Positions 43,331 to 54,763 of a DNA stretch of 64,000 nt are shown piece by piece. The stretch is from Hemileia vastatrix (lineage: Eukaryota > Basidiomycota > Pucciniomycetes > Pucciniales > Zaghouaniaceae), in contig JASXTE010000010.1 in NCBI GenBank assembly GCA_030280995.1, forward strand, positions 25,731,823-25,795,822, written 5' to 3'. Position 1 is the first letter of the stretch; every line of letters starts with the position of its first letter. A program made the translations under genes and the position numbers. Under the pieces are notes generated by a model that was not told the DNA's origin, searched no databases, and was given only the letters and a program-made list of their open reading frames with translations.

Positions 43331-46300
43331 ATGGCCTCCAATCAGGATTCAAGTAAGGTTATGGTCACCCCTCTCACTGACGAATCCTATGACACTTGGG
43401 AACACATTATGCGTCTTCACTTTGAAGTTCTGGATCTTTTTGGCATTGTTTCTGGACATGTTCCTGCCCCTGTTCCTCACAATGATGGTTCACCTTCAGA
43501 CGCTGAAATCAAAGCTCAACTTGCTCTATGGATCAAAAATGACACCAGGTGCAGGTATGAAATCATTACCAGATTGGATGATGTTAACAAGAAGCTGGTC
43601 AATACTTGCCACACCTCTGCTCAAATGTGGTCAGTTCTTGCAAGAAGACACGCCAGCAATAAAGTTGGATCACGGATTTCTCACTTTCTCTCTATGGTTA
43701 CTCTTTCTCTTTCTGAAGGAGGAGACCCCAAAACTCATGTTGATGCATTCAAAGGCATTAACTTCCATATGATCCGCTCTGGGCTCATCATTCCCCAGGA
43801 AATTCTCATTTATCTCTTCTTTGCCACTCTTCCACCCTCCTTCAAACATTGGCGTGGTTTGCTCACCAGAGACAGACAGGAAATTGATCACCTGCATCTG
43901 GATGATGTTTTATCTTCTTTCCTGGATTACGCTGCTGATGACAAAGTTGTGGATGAATTTCACAATGCTATGTCAAATGTCAATGCTCACTCTGCCTCAG
44001 CCAAATCATCAAAATCATCCAAATCCAAGGCACGCAGCAAACTCTCATGTTCTGTTCATGGTCAAAATGTTGGACATGATGACAATCATTGCTTTGTTCA
44101 ACATCCTGAACTGCGTCCCAAGAAGAACCAAGCCAACTCAGCTGCCCCATCAAAGGACAATTCCAACAAAGCAACTCCTGTTCCCCCTCCTCAGGAAGAA
44201 CAACCTGATGCCACGGCCAATTGTGCTTTTGTCTTCCCTTCTGATGAAGAATTTCTTTTTACAGCTGTTGCCTGCTTGTCTGAAAAATCAAATTCTGACT
44301 GCATTATCAACGCTTCTGCTTCCATGGCTTCTCATTCCTCAAACCTTTCTCCAATTATTGATTCTGGGGCCAGCTGTCATATGTTTAACAACAGAGACAG
44401 TTTCATCAGCTTTCAACCTGTCAACATTCGAATTCAACTTGCTGGTATTGGGAAATCAATCTATGCAACTGGAAAAGGAACTGTTGCTGCTTCTGGAGGA
44501 ATGGAAGGAAAAGTTTTCTTTTCTGATGCTCTTTATGTCCCTGATCTTGGAAGGAATCTCATCTCCCTGGGACGTCTTTGGAGAACTGGTTGTCTTCTCA
44601 TTCCTGCACCAGTTAATCCTACATCAAACTTCATTATTTCACGTAATGGAAAGAATTATATGGGAGGAGTCATCTCCAATTCATTATTTGAAGTTTCTGT
44701 GGTTCCACAAGGCATGTCTCCCCCTAATTCCTCAGCTCTCTATGCAAAAGCTTCAAGTCAGTCTCTAACTCTTTGGCACAACAGATTAGGACATCCATAC
44801 GCCCCATATATTCAAAAACTTTTTAATGGAATGGCATCTGATGTATCTAGTTCTAGTTTGTCTGATTCTGAAATGCATTTTTGTGAACCGTGTGTGTTGG
44901 GTAAACAAACCCATGCTTCCTTTCCTGGCCAGTTGCCTGTTGCCAAAAATCCTCTTGAAGTTATCCACACGGATTTATCTGGGAAAATTCAGCCTCCTTC
45001 TTTTGATGGTTCTCAGTATTACCTTAAGTTCACTGATCAGGCCACTTCATACCGTCATGTTTACCTTCTTTCCTCAAAAGCCCAAGTATTCAAATATTTC
45101 TTGGAATATAAGGCATCTGTAGAGCTGCAATCTGGCTTCAAAATCAAAAAGCTTGTTTGTGACGGTGGTGGTGAGTATATCAACTCTAGTCTGGTCAACT
45201 TTCTTAAACAACATGGCATTGCTCTTCAAGTTACGGCTCCTTACACTCCCCAACAAAATCCAATTTCTGAGAGAGGAAACCGTATTACCACTGAAAAATC
45301 CAAAACCATGATGTTTCATTCTAATGCACCAATTCACTTATGGTCTGAAGCAGTTAAAACAGCAGTATATCTTGAAAACAGATTACCAACCAAAGCTCTT
45401 CAAAACAAATCAACTCCTTTTGAAGCCTGGAATAAATCCAAACCCAGAGTTTCACACCTCAGAGTTTTTGGTTGTGCTTGCTATGCTTTTCTTGATAAAC
45501 ATCAACGTCCTGGAAAGTTTTCAGCTAATGCCAGAAAGTGTGTCATGCTTGGATATGAAGTTGGAACAACAAATTATCGTGTTTGGGATCTTGAGCTTAA
45601 AAAGATTGTTATTGCCAAATCTGTGGCCTTCAATGAAAATTTCTTCCCCTTTCTTGACTCCAGATTTAAGCGCCCTCAATGGTCACAACTGATGAAGCAA
45701 ATTCCAGATCAAATTCATGACAGTCAACCACTTCTAACACCTGGACTTTCCTTTTCTCCAGCTCAATCTCCTTCTGAGTCTCCAACTCCTGATCCATCCT
45801 CAGGAAACATTTCTGATTCACATTCTGAAGATAATTCTCCTTCTTCTTCTTCTTCCTCTGATTTTCACATGTCAGGCACACCTTCCAATTCAACTCCTTG
45901 TCCTTCACCTGGCCACTTAACAAGATTACCTCATTCCAATGTCCCAGATGAAGAAGGTTCCAGTCAATCTGATCCATCATATTCATCAATTGAGCCAGAC
46001 AATCCAGCAGATCCTGATTATGTTCCCTCATCACAATCCCCCAGTTATTCTGACAACTCTTCAGCTGAAACATCCACTCCTGAACATTTACGTCAGATTT
46101 ATTATGATCATTATCAACATGATTCCTACTCTGATTCTCCTGATCCTCTTGGGTTATATGCAGCAAATGCCTTTGCTTTCTCTCTAGAAGCTCCCTTGCT
46201 AGCTCATGAAATTCCTGAACCCCAGTGTTATAAGCAAGCAATCTATTCCAAATATTCAGCAGAATGGGCAGAGGCTGTGAAACATGAACATCAAGCACTT

Positions 46301-47815
46301 CAGCGTTGTAACACTTGGAAAATTGTCCCCAGGCCTGAAAAAGCTAATGTAATTGGCTGCAGGTGGGTTTTCAGGGTTAAACCTAATGCTGATGGTGGTG
46401 TTTCCAAGTTCAAAGCCCGTTGTGTAGCAAAAGGATATTCTCAAATCCTAGGAATAGATTTTCATGAAACTTTTGCACCCACTGGACGGATCACTTCTCT
46501 CAGGACCATTCTTTCTTTAGCAGCTTATTTTGACTGGGATGTTCATCAAATGGATGTAGTGGCAGCTTTTCTCCAGGGAAACTTAAATGAAACTGTTTAT
46601 ATGGAACAGCCTGAAGGAACACTAACTGCTGGAAATGAAGGCAAAGTTTGCCAATTGTTGCGTCCTCTTTATGGCATCAAACAAGCTCCCTTTTGCTGGA
46701 ATTCACGTATAAATGACTACTTGTGCAAGCTCAACTTCTCCCCCCTTAAGTGTGATCAGTGTGTGTATGTTTGGAGAAACAAATCACAAATCTGTATCAT
46801 TTATCTTCATGTTGATGATATGGTCATTACTGGTAATCATTTTCTTTGGTTCAAAGACAAAATCAAAACTGAATTTGAGATGGATGATCTTGGTCCTGCC
46901 ACTTGGATTTTGGGAATGCGTCTCACCAGGAACAGAACAGCACGTACTCTTTCTTTATCACAAGATTCTTATGCTGAAAAAGTTTTGTCCAACTGGAATA
47001 TGGCCAACTGCAATCCCTGTCTTACTCCCTTATCCCCAAATGATTATCCTGTCAAAGCAACCAGTGAAGAAATTGCTGAATTCAATGCTCTAAAAATCAA
47101 TTACCGCTCTGCTATTGGTGCACTCAACTATTTGTCAGTTGCAACAAGACCTGATCTCTCTTTTGCAGTTGGTGCATTATCTCAACATCTCATTGAACCA
47201 GGCATCAAACACTGGCTTGCTGTCAAACACACTTTCAGATATCTGCGTGCCACTTCATCATCATCTCTCACTTTTGGAGGAAAATGCCCAATTCCAAATC
47301 ATCCATCACTCTGTCCTCTTATTTACTCTGACACTGATTATGCTGGGGATCCTGATACCAGGCGCTCAACTGGAGGGTATGTTGCCATACTCAATGGAGG
47401 AGCTATTTCCTGGAGTTCTAAAAAGCAGCAAGTTGTCACTATCTCTAGTACTGAGGCTGAGTTCAGAGGCATTGTGGATGCTGGATGTGAAGCAATTTGG
47501 CTGACTAAATTACTTACTTCCTTCAATATTCCTAAATCACCTTCACCTTTAATCCTTGCTGACAATGCCAGTTCCATTTCACAATGCAAGGATTCACTCA
47601 GATACCGTCAAAGATCAAAACATGTGGACACTCAACTTTGTTGGATTACTGAAAGCATCAACAAAAATCATTTTCAGCTTCAACACATTTCAACTGAACA
47701 CATGGTAGCTGATCTTCTTACAAAATCTTTGGGAAAAGTCAAGCTGTCTTATCTCCTCAAACTCATGGGTCTGATATTAAGGGGGGGTGTTGAAATTTCT
47801 GCCTCTAATACCTGA
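43331..47815 (+). CDS. Copia H Gag-Pol polyprotein (1494 aa)
   Basis: The same 1494-residue protein as F, residue for residue as far as can be read, with Gag, CX2HX5HX4C motif, protease DSGA (Asp344), integrase HHCC and D548-D611-E647, RT YLHVDD and RNase H D1334-E1375-D1411. ATG lies 158 bp after the LTR; the stop is 28 nt inside the 3' LTR. Sharing all variants with F, including those that separate F from E and J, indicates that F and H come from one recent source copy. All parts needed for transposition appear present. Confidence 0.96.
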   Translation: MASNQDSSKVMVTPLTDESYDTWEHIMRLHFEVLDLFGIVSGHVPAPVPHNDGSPSDAEIKAQLALWIKNDTRCRYEIITRLDDVNKKLVNTCHTSAQMWSVLARRHASNKVGSRISHFLSMVTLSLSEGGDPKTHVDAFKGINFHMIRSGLIIPQEILIYLFFATLPPSFKHWRGLLTRDRQEIDHLHLDDVLSSFLDYAADDKVVDEFHNAMSNVNAHSASAKSSKSSKSKARSKLSCSVHGQNVGHDDNHCFVQHPELRPKKNQANSAAPSKDNSNKATPVPPPQEEQPDATANCAFVFPSDEEFLFTAVACLSEKSNSDCIINASASMASHSSNLSPIIDSGASCHMFNNRDSFISFQPVNIRIQLAGIGKSIYATGKGTVAASGGMEGKVFFSDALYVPDLGRNLISLGRLWRTGCLLIPAPVNPTSNFIISRNGKNYMGGVISNSLFEVSVVPQGMSPPNSSALYAKASSQSLTLWHNRLGHPYAPYIQKLFNGMASDVSSSSLSDSEMHFCEPCVLGKQTHASFPGQLPVAKNPLEVIHTDLSGKIQPPSFDGSQYYLKFTDQATSYRHVYLLSSKAQVFKYFLEYKASVELQSGFKIKKLVCDGGGEYINSSLVNFLKQHGIALQVTAPYTPQQNPISERGNRITTEKSKTMMFHSNAPIHLWSEAVKTAVYLENRLPTKALQNKSTPFEAWNKSKPRVSHLRVFGCACYAFLDKHQRPGKFSANARKCVMLGYEVGTTNYRVWDLELKKIVIAKSVAFNENFFPFLDSRFKRPQWSQLMKQIPDQIHDSQPLLTPGLSFSPAQSPSESPTPDPSSGNISDSHSEDNSPSSSSSSDFHMSGTPSNSTPCPSPGHLTRLPHSNVPDEEGSSQSDPSYSSIEPDNPADPDYVPSSQSPSYSDNSSAETSTPEHLRQIYYDHYQHDSYSDSPDPLGLYAANAFAFSLEAPLLAHEIPEPQCYKQAIYSKYSAEWAEAVKHEHQALQRCNTWKIVPRPEKANVIGCRWVFRVKPNADGGVSKFKARCVAKGYSQILGIDFHETFAPTGRITSLRTILSLAAYFDWDVHQMDVVAAFLQGNLNETVYMEQPEGTLTAGNEGKVCQLLRPLYGIKQAPFCWNSRINDYLCKLNFSPLKCDQCVYVWRNKSQICIIYLHVDDMVITGNHFLWFKDKIKTEFEMDDLGPATWILGMRLTRNRTARTLSLSQDSYAEKVLSNWNMANCNPCLTPLSPNDYPVKATSEEIAEFNALKINYRSAIGALNYLSVATRPDLSFAVGALSQHLIEPGIKHWLAVKHTFRYLRATSSSSLTFGGKCPIPNHPSLCPLIYSDTDYAGDPDTRRSTGGYVAILNGGAISWSSKKQQVVTISSTEAEFRGIVDAGCEAIWLTKLLTSFNIPKSPSPLILADNASSISQCKDSLRYRQRSKHVDTQLCWITESINKNHFQLQHISTEHMVADLLTKSLGKVKLSYLLKLMGLILRGGVEISASNT
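47779..47787 (+). other. Polypurine tract of Copia H
   Basis: AAGGGGGGG abutting the 3' LTR. Confidence 0.86.
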
Positions 47816-48704
47816 CCCATTCCTTACTCCAGCTTCTTACCATCGTCTCAAGTCATTCTCCTTGCTCATATCCTCTTTTCCTGACCTTTTCCGCCGAGGA
47901 ACTTCAAAGATACGAGCTCCAGCATCAAGAACAACATTTCTTTCCCACCCGGAGTCAATGTATTGATTCTGGACCTCGAGGACGTGTTTCTTTACCTGGA
48001 GTGTGAATCTTTTCCCCGGCTGGGAACTTTTTCCTTGGATGTGAACCTGTCTCTTTTTCTGTATTGTAGTTTAGTAGTTTTGTCGACGTTGTGTTAGTTT
48101 CTATTGTTTTGGATGGTGGACTTTGTCATATAATGAGCCCTCTCTTTGCCATTTCCGTTTTCCCCATCCAAATCTTTTTCTTTCTCTTTCTCTCTATTCT
48201 CTTTATCCCTTCCACTGCTTCTTCCTGTCCACTGCTTTCCCTTTTGGCCGCATCTGACAGTCTTTGCACTGTGTGGGGAGAATAGAGTCTTTTGTCCAGG
48301 TTCTTTCCTTTTCTTTTCTGTTATCTTTTCTCTGATTCTTTTAGTCCTAACCACAGCAGCTCACACTTGTGTCCCTTATAGTTTTAGCACACGCTTTGTT
48401 GTAGTTACTTGTTGTTGTAAGGTGCACAGTTGCTGATTGACCTGTGTTTAGGTATGTTTGTTTTTTGCAATGAAATCCAAATCTTTTTCTTTCTCTTTCT
48501 CTCTATTCTCTTTATCCCTTCCACTGCTTCTTCCTGTCCACTGCTTTCCCTTTTGGCCGCATCTGACAGTCTTTGCACTGTGTGGGGAGAATAGAGTCTT
48601 TTGTCCAGTTTTAGCACACGCTTTGTTGTAGTTACTTGTTGTTGTAAGGTGCACAGTTGCTGATTGACCTGTGTTTAGCTTTCCTCTGTGCTAAAACTTC
48701 TACA
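47788..48704 (+). repeat. 3' LTR of Copia H (917 bp)
   Basis: No difference from the 5' LTR was seen by eye. Followed by TSD ATATC, after which Gypsy G resumes at its YIDD codons. Confidence 0.95.
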
Positions 48705-51700
48705 ATATCATCAATATAAACCATGAGCCAACCTTCAATAATTTCTTGATGGAAAGTGTTATCCATGACTTTTTGGAAAACTGAAGGAGCATTTTTAGGG
48801 CCAAATGGCATCCTAACATACTTATATATTCCCATATGAGTAGCAATAAGCAAAAAATTTTGAGAATTTTTCTCAACTGGAACTTGATGATAACCTTTAT
48901 TACCATCCAGACAACTAATAAATTTTGCACCTTGCAAGGTAGCATGTATTGAATTAATTCTGGGTAAAGGATAAATATCATCAACAGTATAAGTATTTAA
49001 AGCTCTGTAATCTCCACATAATCTAGCCTTATCTTTTTCATAAGAAATTAAGACTGGGGAGATTACACAATATTTGGGGGTGACATCCACTTTCTCAATG
49101 ATATTCATTTTCAATAATGTTTCAATATTATCTTCAATATCTTTTCTTTTTGATGGAGAAGCAGGATATGGTTTTTTCTTAAGGGAAGGAGGAATATCAC
49201 TCAAATTACAGGATAAGGTAATTTTCATCTCTTCCTGAACAATTCCCAAGACATGAGAACCATGAGCAAAAGCCATAGGGAAAGAGGTAATAGAGGCAAC
49301 AATAGAATCCTTTTGTTCATTAGTCAAATGATCACCAAAAGAAGCGGTATTTATTTCATGTAATAAATCATCCATTTCAGTTGTTGTTCTACCTTTACAT
49401 TGGGTCAGTGAGTTACAAGATTTCAACAAATGCCCAGAAGGTTTAGGAGAAGAAATTTTGAATTTTCTTTTCCCATTCATTCCTAAGGTAAAGCAATTAT
49501 TTGCTGGGTCCAGTTTCACACCAAACATGGTTAAAATATCATTTCCCATAATAAACCAATTGCTCAAATTATCATTTTTCATGACAACAAACTCACAAAT
49601 AGCTCTGACAAAACTACCATTATATTTGAAGAATACAGAGGTTTTGTATTTGCCAATAGGAAATAAGGTAGAACCATACCCTCTCCATTTTTCAGAAGTT
49701 ATAGGCAATAATTTACTCAAATATTCCTTATCCACTGAAGCCAAAGCTTTTTCAGATACTACACTTCCTCCAGCACCAGAATCAAGAACTACATCAACAT
49801 TTTTACCATTAATGATAACAGGTGCCTTTAAAGGGGTTATAGGAATAGAATTGTTAGTAATATCTTTAATTATCTCAGCATTTTCTACTGAAGATAAATT
49901 CAATACACAATCTTCAGATATATTATTTAAATAATGGACATCATGTTCCAACATTAAAACATCTTTAACAGATTCATTGTCATAGGAGATATTACTTTCA
50001 CAGTCACTGGAAGAATTATTGACATCAAGTTCAAGTTCATCAGTGTCTTCATTTTGTTCAACAAGATGAATTTTCTTGTCACAAACATGACCCTTCTGCC
50101 ACGGTTTGTTACATTTATAACAAGTATTTGTTGCATATTTTTTAGGTGCAACTGGGGCAGAGGGTTTACCAGATTTTTCTGGGAGCTTTATAGAAGGTTT
50201 ATTCTGATCATTATAAGATTTACTAAGGTAATTCTTTGGTTCATATCTATGGTTGAGTAGTACCTCATTACAGATATTAATGAAAGAAGAATTTTCCCTT
50301 ACATGCTCAGTTCTAGCAACAATCAAATCCCTAAGAGAATTTGGTAATTTATACAAGATTTTATCTCTCCAAATATCATAATCCATCTTTGGATCAATTG
50401 CTCTAAGGATTTTAGTTATTTTCATCAGAAAAGCAATGGGCTTTTCAACAGAGGAGGATACATATCTAGTATTCTCATACAGTCTTTGCTGAGCTAACCT
50501 GAATTTTGAACCACCAAACTGATTCTCAATCAAGGATTTCCAATCATTCCATGTATAATGATTGTTATCTAAGAGGACAGATTCATACCACATCAAGGCT
50601 ACATTGGAAAATAAAGAAATTAGCTTAGAAACAATTTCCTCATCAGGTAGTTTATAAGATCTCTTTAAATTATCAATTCTTTGGATAAAGTGTTGCCAAT
50701 CAGAGGAAGAATCACCATCAAAGGTAGGATATTGGTCTAACTTAGGCCAATTTTTCTGACTACTGGGATGGTCCACTTTTTGATTTGAATTATTCATTAG
50801 TAATAATTCCTGAAGTTTAGCCAGGTGTTCAGAAATTTCATTATTTACAGAACCAGCTGGTGCATGACCATCACAAGATTTTTTGCTAGTGGCAAAAGAT
50901 TTTACAGACTCATTGTCAGTTTGTTTAATGGTTGAAATATGAGGAAGAAAGGATGAAGTTTGTTCAGGTTTTTTCCCTTTATTTTTATGCAGCTTACTGG
51001 CAGAAATCTCATTTAAATCATTATTGATGGTTAAGGTTGAGAACTTTTCTTGTAGGTCAGACACATAGTTTCTTATTCTTGGAATTTCAGACATCTGGTC
51101 ATTCACTTTTGCAAGAGATAGAACATTTCTGTCCTCAGAAACTGAGTGTTTGGTACTTAGTGCATGGAAGTCATTTTTTAGTTTCTTCAACTCATTTTGT
51201 AGAGATTTTATTTCATTTTTGAATGAATAATTTTCCTCAATAAGGGGTTTCAATTCACTCAATGTTTTATGCAGACTGATATTTCTATCTGAGATAGCTC
51301 TATGGTCACTTCTTATTTGTTTTTGTTGACTAAGAACAATATTTAAGGTTTCTTTGATTTTTAAATAAGCTGTATCTTGTACAGAAGAACTCACTCTACA
51401 TTGCAAGTGTAAATTATTTAATCTATCATTTTCATGGATTAACACATCTCTCACATGTTTGTCTTTCACAATATTAAAATCAAGGGTATCTTTCAAAATT
51501 TCCTCAGAAGTTTTTTCAATTAAGTTATAGATTTCAGGGGGAACAGAATCATTTTTAATTGCAAGAGAAGGATTAATTAAAGATGTAGAAGTTAAATGTA
51601 AAGGTTCATCAAATGACAATTTGCTAATTACATCAATAGGGCTACTAGTTACAGGAAGCTGTCTTTTAACAGGTTTAACTGTTCTTTCACCATGTTCAAT

Positions 51701-51769
51701 AATATTACCTGCAGAAGAAGATTTATTAGAAAACATACCCAAGTGACTATCAACCAAATTACTTACCAT
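48705..51769 (-). CDS. Gypsy G gag-pol ORF2, N-terminal part: Gag, protease, RT
   Basis: First 1021 codons of the 1830-codon ORF2. A long coiled-coil N-terminus (about 60-240) is followed by a Retrotrans_gag-type domain from Trp341 to about 510, a zinc knuckle of the C-X2-C-X7-H-X-C form (C550, C553, H561, C563), an aspartic protease DSGAGGS (Asp663), and RT with RLCGDYRALNTYT, LDGNKGYHQVP and YIDD (1018-1021). H is inserted directly after YIDD, and the frame then reads into the H LTR to a stop at 48632. The start ATG overlaps the stop of ORF1 in ATGGTAA. Apart from H the frame is open: 3065 + 2428 nt gives exactly 1831 codons including the stop. Confidence 0.93.
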
Positions 51770-52305
51770 GGCAGAGGAGGAAACTTCCCCTGGGACTGGG
51801 TTTGGGATTGTGCTTGGGCCTTCTTTCTCCTGCTTTGTTGGTAGGGATGAGGAGGTGGATGGAAATTGGGTGTTCTGGATGGGCCAGGCTGATGATGAGG
51901 AGGGTGTTGCACATTCTGTTGGTAGTTACTCATTAGATAATCCCATTTCCATTGCTCTACTTCCATAGTACTTGGATTTTGGATGGTTGAGCTGGGTGGC
52001 TGTGAAGGTTGAGCCTGAAGTTGAAGCTGATTGGGAGGCAATTGAGGAGGGGCCTGGGCCTGAATCTGGTTCCTGAGTTCTTGGACCTGGTCCCACAATG
52101 TGTCTACCTTTGCTTTGTACGTCATATTTTCTGTCTTCAACTCTTTTATATGACTGGAGAGGTTGCTGATTTGTTGTGGCAGAGGAAGCTTTTTTATTTT
52201 GAAGCCTTTTGGAAGACCTTCTTGAGGCACTAGAGGCTTTACTTCCTTCTGTGGTACTGGGGGAAGGGGGTTTGGTTTGTTTGCATTTCCTGTCATTTCC
52301 ACATC
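51763..52305 (-). CDS. Gypsy G ORF1 exon 2 (Gag-like)
   Basis: Codes 180 residues from DVEMTGNANK to FPPLPW. It has a basic GFKIKKLPLPQQ motif, a heptad-like coiled coil (ISNLSSHIKELK...), a Gln/Pro-rich part, EQWKWDYLMSNYQ and a GPSRTPNFHPPPHPYQ tail. The frame is conserved in Gypsy K (GFKIKKMPLTQQ, KWQWDWL, GPSRTYQF), although the nucleotide sequences have diverged, which supports real coding. Its function is not known; position suggests a structural protein. It ends TGG TAA, overlapping the ORF2 start. It joins exon 1 in phase 0 across a 64-bp intron. Confidence 0.78.
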   Translation of the reverse strand, partial: DVEMTGNANKPNPLPPVPQKEVKPLVPQEGLPKGFKIKKLPLPQQISNLSSHIKELKTENMTYKAKVDTLWDQVQELRNQIQAQAPPQLPPNQLQLQAQPSQPPSSTIQNPSTMEVEQWKWDYLMSNYQQNVQHPPHHQPGPSRTPNFHPPPHPYQQSRRKKAQAQSQTQSQGKFPPLPW

Positions 52306-52369
52306 CTGTAGTATGAGAATTCTTTGTGTTAGCATAAGATTTTTTATGACCAACTTTAGAAGAACTTAC
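52306..52369 (-). other. 64-bp intron in Gypsy G ORF1
   Basis: Donor GTAAGT (52369 to 52364), branch-like GCTAACAC, acceptor ACTACAG ending at 52306. Phase 0. The matching place in K has GTAAGT at 57074 and an AAG end at 57131 (58 bp). Confidence 0.72.
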
Positions 52370-52444
52370 AGTGTCAGCATCATAGTCAATTTCTATCTCA
52401 TCCACTTGCATGTTATCCATTTTTTCTGACAAATTGTTGGACAT
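52370..52444 (-). CDS. Gypsy G ORF1 exon 1 (25 codons)
   Basis: ATG at 52444, MSNNLSEKMDNMQVDEIEID then YDADT before the donor. K has an equivalent acidic 24-codon exon (57002-57073) ending in IDYDEASS. Two further in-frame Met codons at 9 and 12 could also serve as starts. Confidence 0.72.
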
Positions 52445-53145
52445 ACTAGTGGGAAGATTAATATTTTACTTTGTACTTTAAAAAATTAATCAAAGTCAGT
52501 CAATAATTTGCTCCAAATAATATAAAAAAATTTTTTAATTAATTAAATTATAGAAAAATTAACTTTCAATATAAAGTAATAATTAAAAAATCAATTTTTA
52601 AAAAAAAAAAATGGATTGCAAGTTTAAATTGGGAATAACAAGTTAGTTAATTCAACCAATTAATTACCAATATTAAATATGGCAATATATACTGGGACTA
52701 AGCACAATGTACTTTTAAGTCAACCAAAAATTAACAATAATTAATAATAAAAAAAATTAAATTAATAATTCAATTTGTATTAATAATATTGTTAATTCTT
52801 CTAGGACTAAGAGGATTTAACACTCTATATTGGTCAACTAGGAAAAAAAAAAATTTTTGTAAAAAAAATGAACACTTACACTCAGTGAATCAGCAATTAA
52901 GCCACAATCACTGTTATTGCAATAAAAATATAGTATTATGAGTGAGAGGCGCAAAGGTGAACTTACTATAGTGATCGAGAAATCACTTCAAAATAATATA
53001 AAAATTAATACTATATAAACCTAATATGTCGAACCCAAGTTCGAAACACAGTCGCGGCAAAAGTTTCGTTTTGCTAGGTGGTCCGTGCGTTTTGTCGTTC
53101 GTCGCCAGGCTTCGATCGTCGTCGTCGTTTGGAAAGGCCCTCAGT
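52445..53145 (-). other. Gypsy G leader and candidate primer site
   Basis: 701-bp AT-rich untranslated leader. Next to the LTR (complement of 53126-53145) it reads ACTGAGGGCCTTTCCAAA. K has CTTGGGAGCCTTTGCAAA in the same place, so this is the likely primer-binding region, but the tRNA was not identified. The block around CCTAGTTGACCAATATAGA is shared with K. Confidence 0.55.
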
Positions 53146-54292
53146 TGTCGGCTGGTCGTCTAGAAGAAGGGGAAAATGGAAGGAGGAATGAGAGGAGGAG
53201 AAGGAGGAAAAAAGGTATGGGTAATAAAAAAAATAAAATTTAATAGAATTATTTAATTTATTGAGAGAAAAACAACGATAAGTGAGCTGGGAGGTGACAA
53301 CAACTTGGTTTTATTAATATTAATATTATTTTAAGTAAGAGTTCTGCGCGGCAACCAAAATAATTACTATCAGACTTAAAGCAACCTTTAAATTGTTATA
53401 TAAAATTTTAATTAGATTTTTATTACTAATAAAAAGAATATAAACGTAATATAAAAATTGTATTTAAATTGTTGAGTGTATAATAAGTGATAAGGCTACA
53501 GGGGATTATCCAAGGCCCTTTTATAGGCAATTGGTCCTCTGAAGCGCTACTATATCAGTAAATACAATGATTAGAAAGGAATAAAACAAATATATCAAAA
53601 AGAGTAAATGAAACATAACAATATAGAGAAAAACATGAAACAATTAATTAAAAGCCCAATTAAGAATCCAATTTCCCCGCCATTAATCCCCAAATCAGTA
53701 AGTGACAATAGTAAATAACTAAACAAGAGTGGAAACATAGGAACTATGAGAAATATAATTCCCAACAGATGGTCCATCCTGATTTAGAGAACATTTTAAG
53801 TGAAACAAAAAAATAATTTGACGCAACAAAACAATCAATTAATCCCAATTTAGTTCAAATTAAATTATTTGTTTTTTCTAACACAATTAAGGGTCAAAAG
53901 AAGCGTCCTTAATAATTGTTTAGTGTCATATGAGAGGTATTAGTTAATATATAAATTTAAGTAATTAATTTAAATATATTATAAATCAAATTTACACTTG
54001 TAATTATAATATATGTTTCTTTTAATTAATTAAATATAAATTGATAATTATTAAATATATAAAAATGCGCCATTATTTGTAGAATATATTATATTATGCC
54101 CAATTTAATTGTATATAAAAATATATATAACCAATAAGTTTAATGTAACATTTGTATATAATAAAATTCTTATATAATTTCATTATGTAATAAAATATTA
54201 AGTTATATTCATTAAATACAAGTTTTACCCACTCTTTAAGGTTTTATAATTTATATATCATTTACTGGACTCCTGGAATAGCCTGGCTGACA
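53146..54292 (-). repeat. 5' LTR of Gypsy G (1147 bp)
   Basis: Same length as the 3' LTR with two differences seen. TATA box complement at 53519-53525. Confidence 0.94.
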
Positions 54293-54297
54293 CTTAC

Positions 54298-54763
54298 TGT
54301 AATTTTAAATAAAACAATTTATTTTTGACATATTCTGTAAATACAGATTGTGGAGACGTTCTTTCTAGAACAATATTATTATTTGAAATTGTATTCTTGG
54401 AATTTTCTTTATTCTTCTCTCATACTCCTGTATTTAGAATTTTAAGTCCGTGCTTTGTCTCTCATTTGCCTATAAAAGGCCTTTCCTTTTTGTTGTTTTG
54501 GAACATTCAATCATTACTTACTTTTTTTATTACATCACTATACTAAAAAAATATCTGTTATTATTATTCATTGTCCTAGTCTTTACTACTATGTAAATCT
54601 AATCAAGTATTATAATAATATTTATAACAATTTTTACCTCTTCAAATTGAGTAAATAAAATAAAAGAAAAAATACGTACTTTTACTTTGAAAACCCAATC
54701 ATCCACCTAATCCTCCTGTTGAACCTCTGTAAGAATCTTCTACACCATCAGGACCCATCGACA
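54298..54763 (+). repeat. Gypsy K 5' LTR, second part
   Basis: Resumes the K LTR after G and one TSD copy; ends CATCGACA (CATCAACA in the 3' LTR). TATAAAAGGC at 54471. Sum with 38266-38641 is 842 bp. Confidence 0.93.

Larger units (their letters stand above)
42256..48704 (+). mobile_element. Copia element H, complete, apparently identical to F
   Basis: 6449-bp plus-strand element with the TSD ATATC at 42251-42255 and 48705-48709. 5' LTR 42256-43172, 3' LTR 47788-48704 (917 bp each). No difference from F was seen over the LTRs, leader or coding region. Inserted antisense into the RT of Gypsy G. Confidence 0.97.
38642..54292 (-). mobile_element. Gypsy chromovirus G, young, split by Copia H
   Basis: Minus-strand Ty3/Gypsy element with the TSD CTTAC at 38637-38641 and 54293-54297. 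3' LTR 38642-39788 and 5' LTR 53146-54292, both 1147 bp with only two differences seen by eye (near 39029/53532 and 39401/53905). Purine tract at 39789-39800. Copia H splits the RT at the YIDD motif. With H removed both ORFs are open, so G was probably competent until H inserted. Confidence 0.95.

Noticed and set aside
51926..52444. 172-codon frame reading through the ORF1 intron of Gypsy G
   Set aside because: The equivalent frame in K stops within the intron and the downstream part is not conserved, while the spliced frame is.
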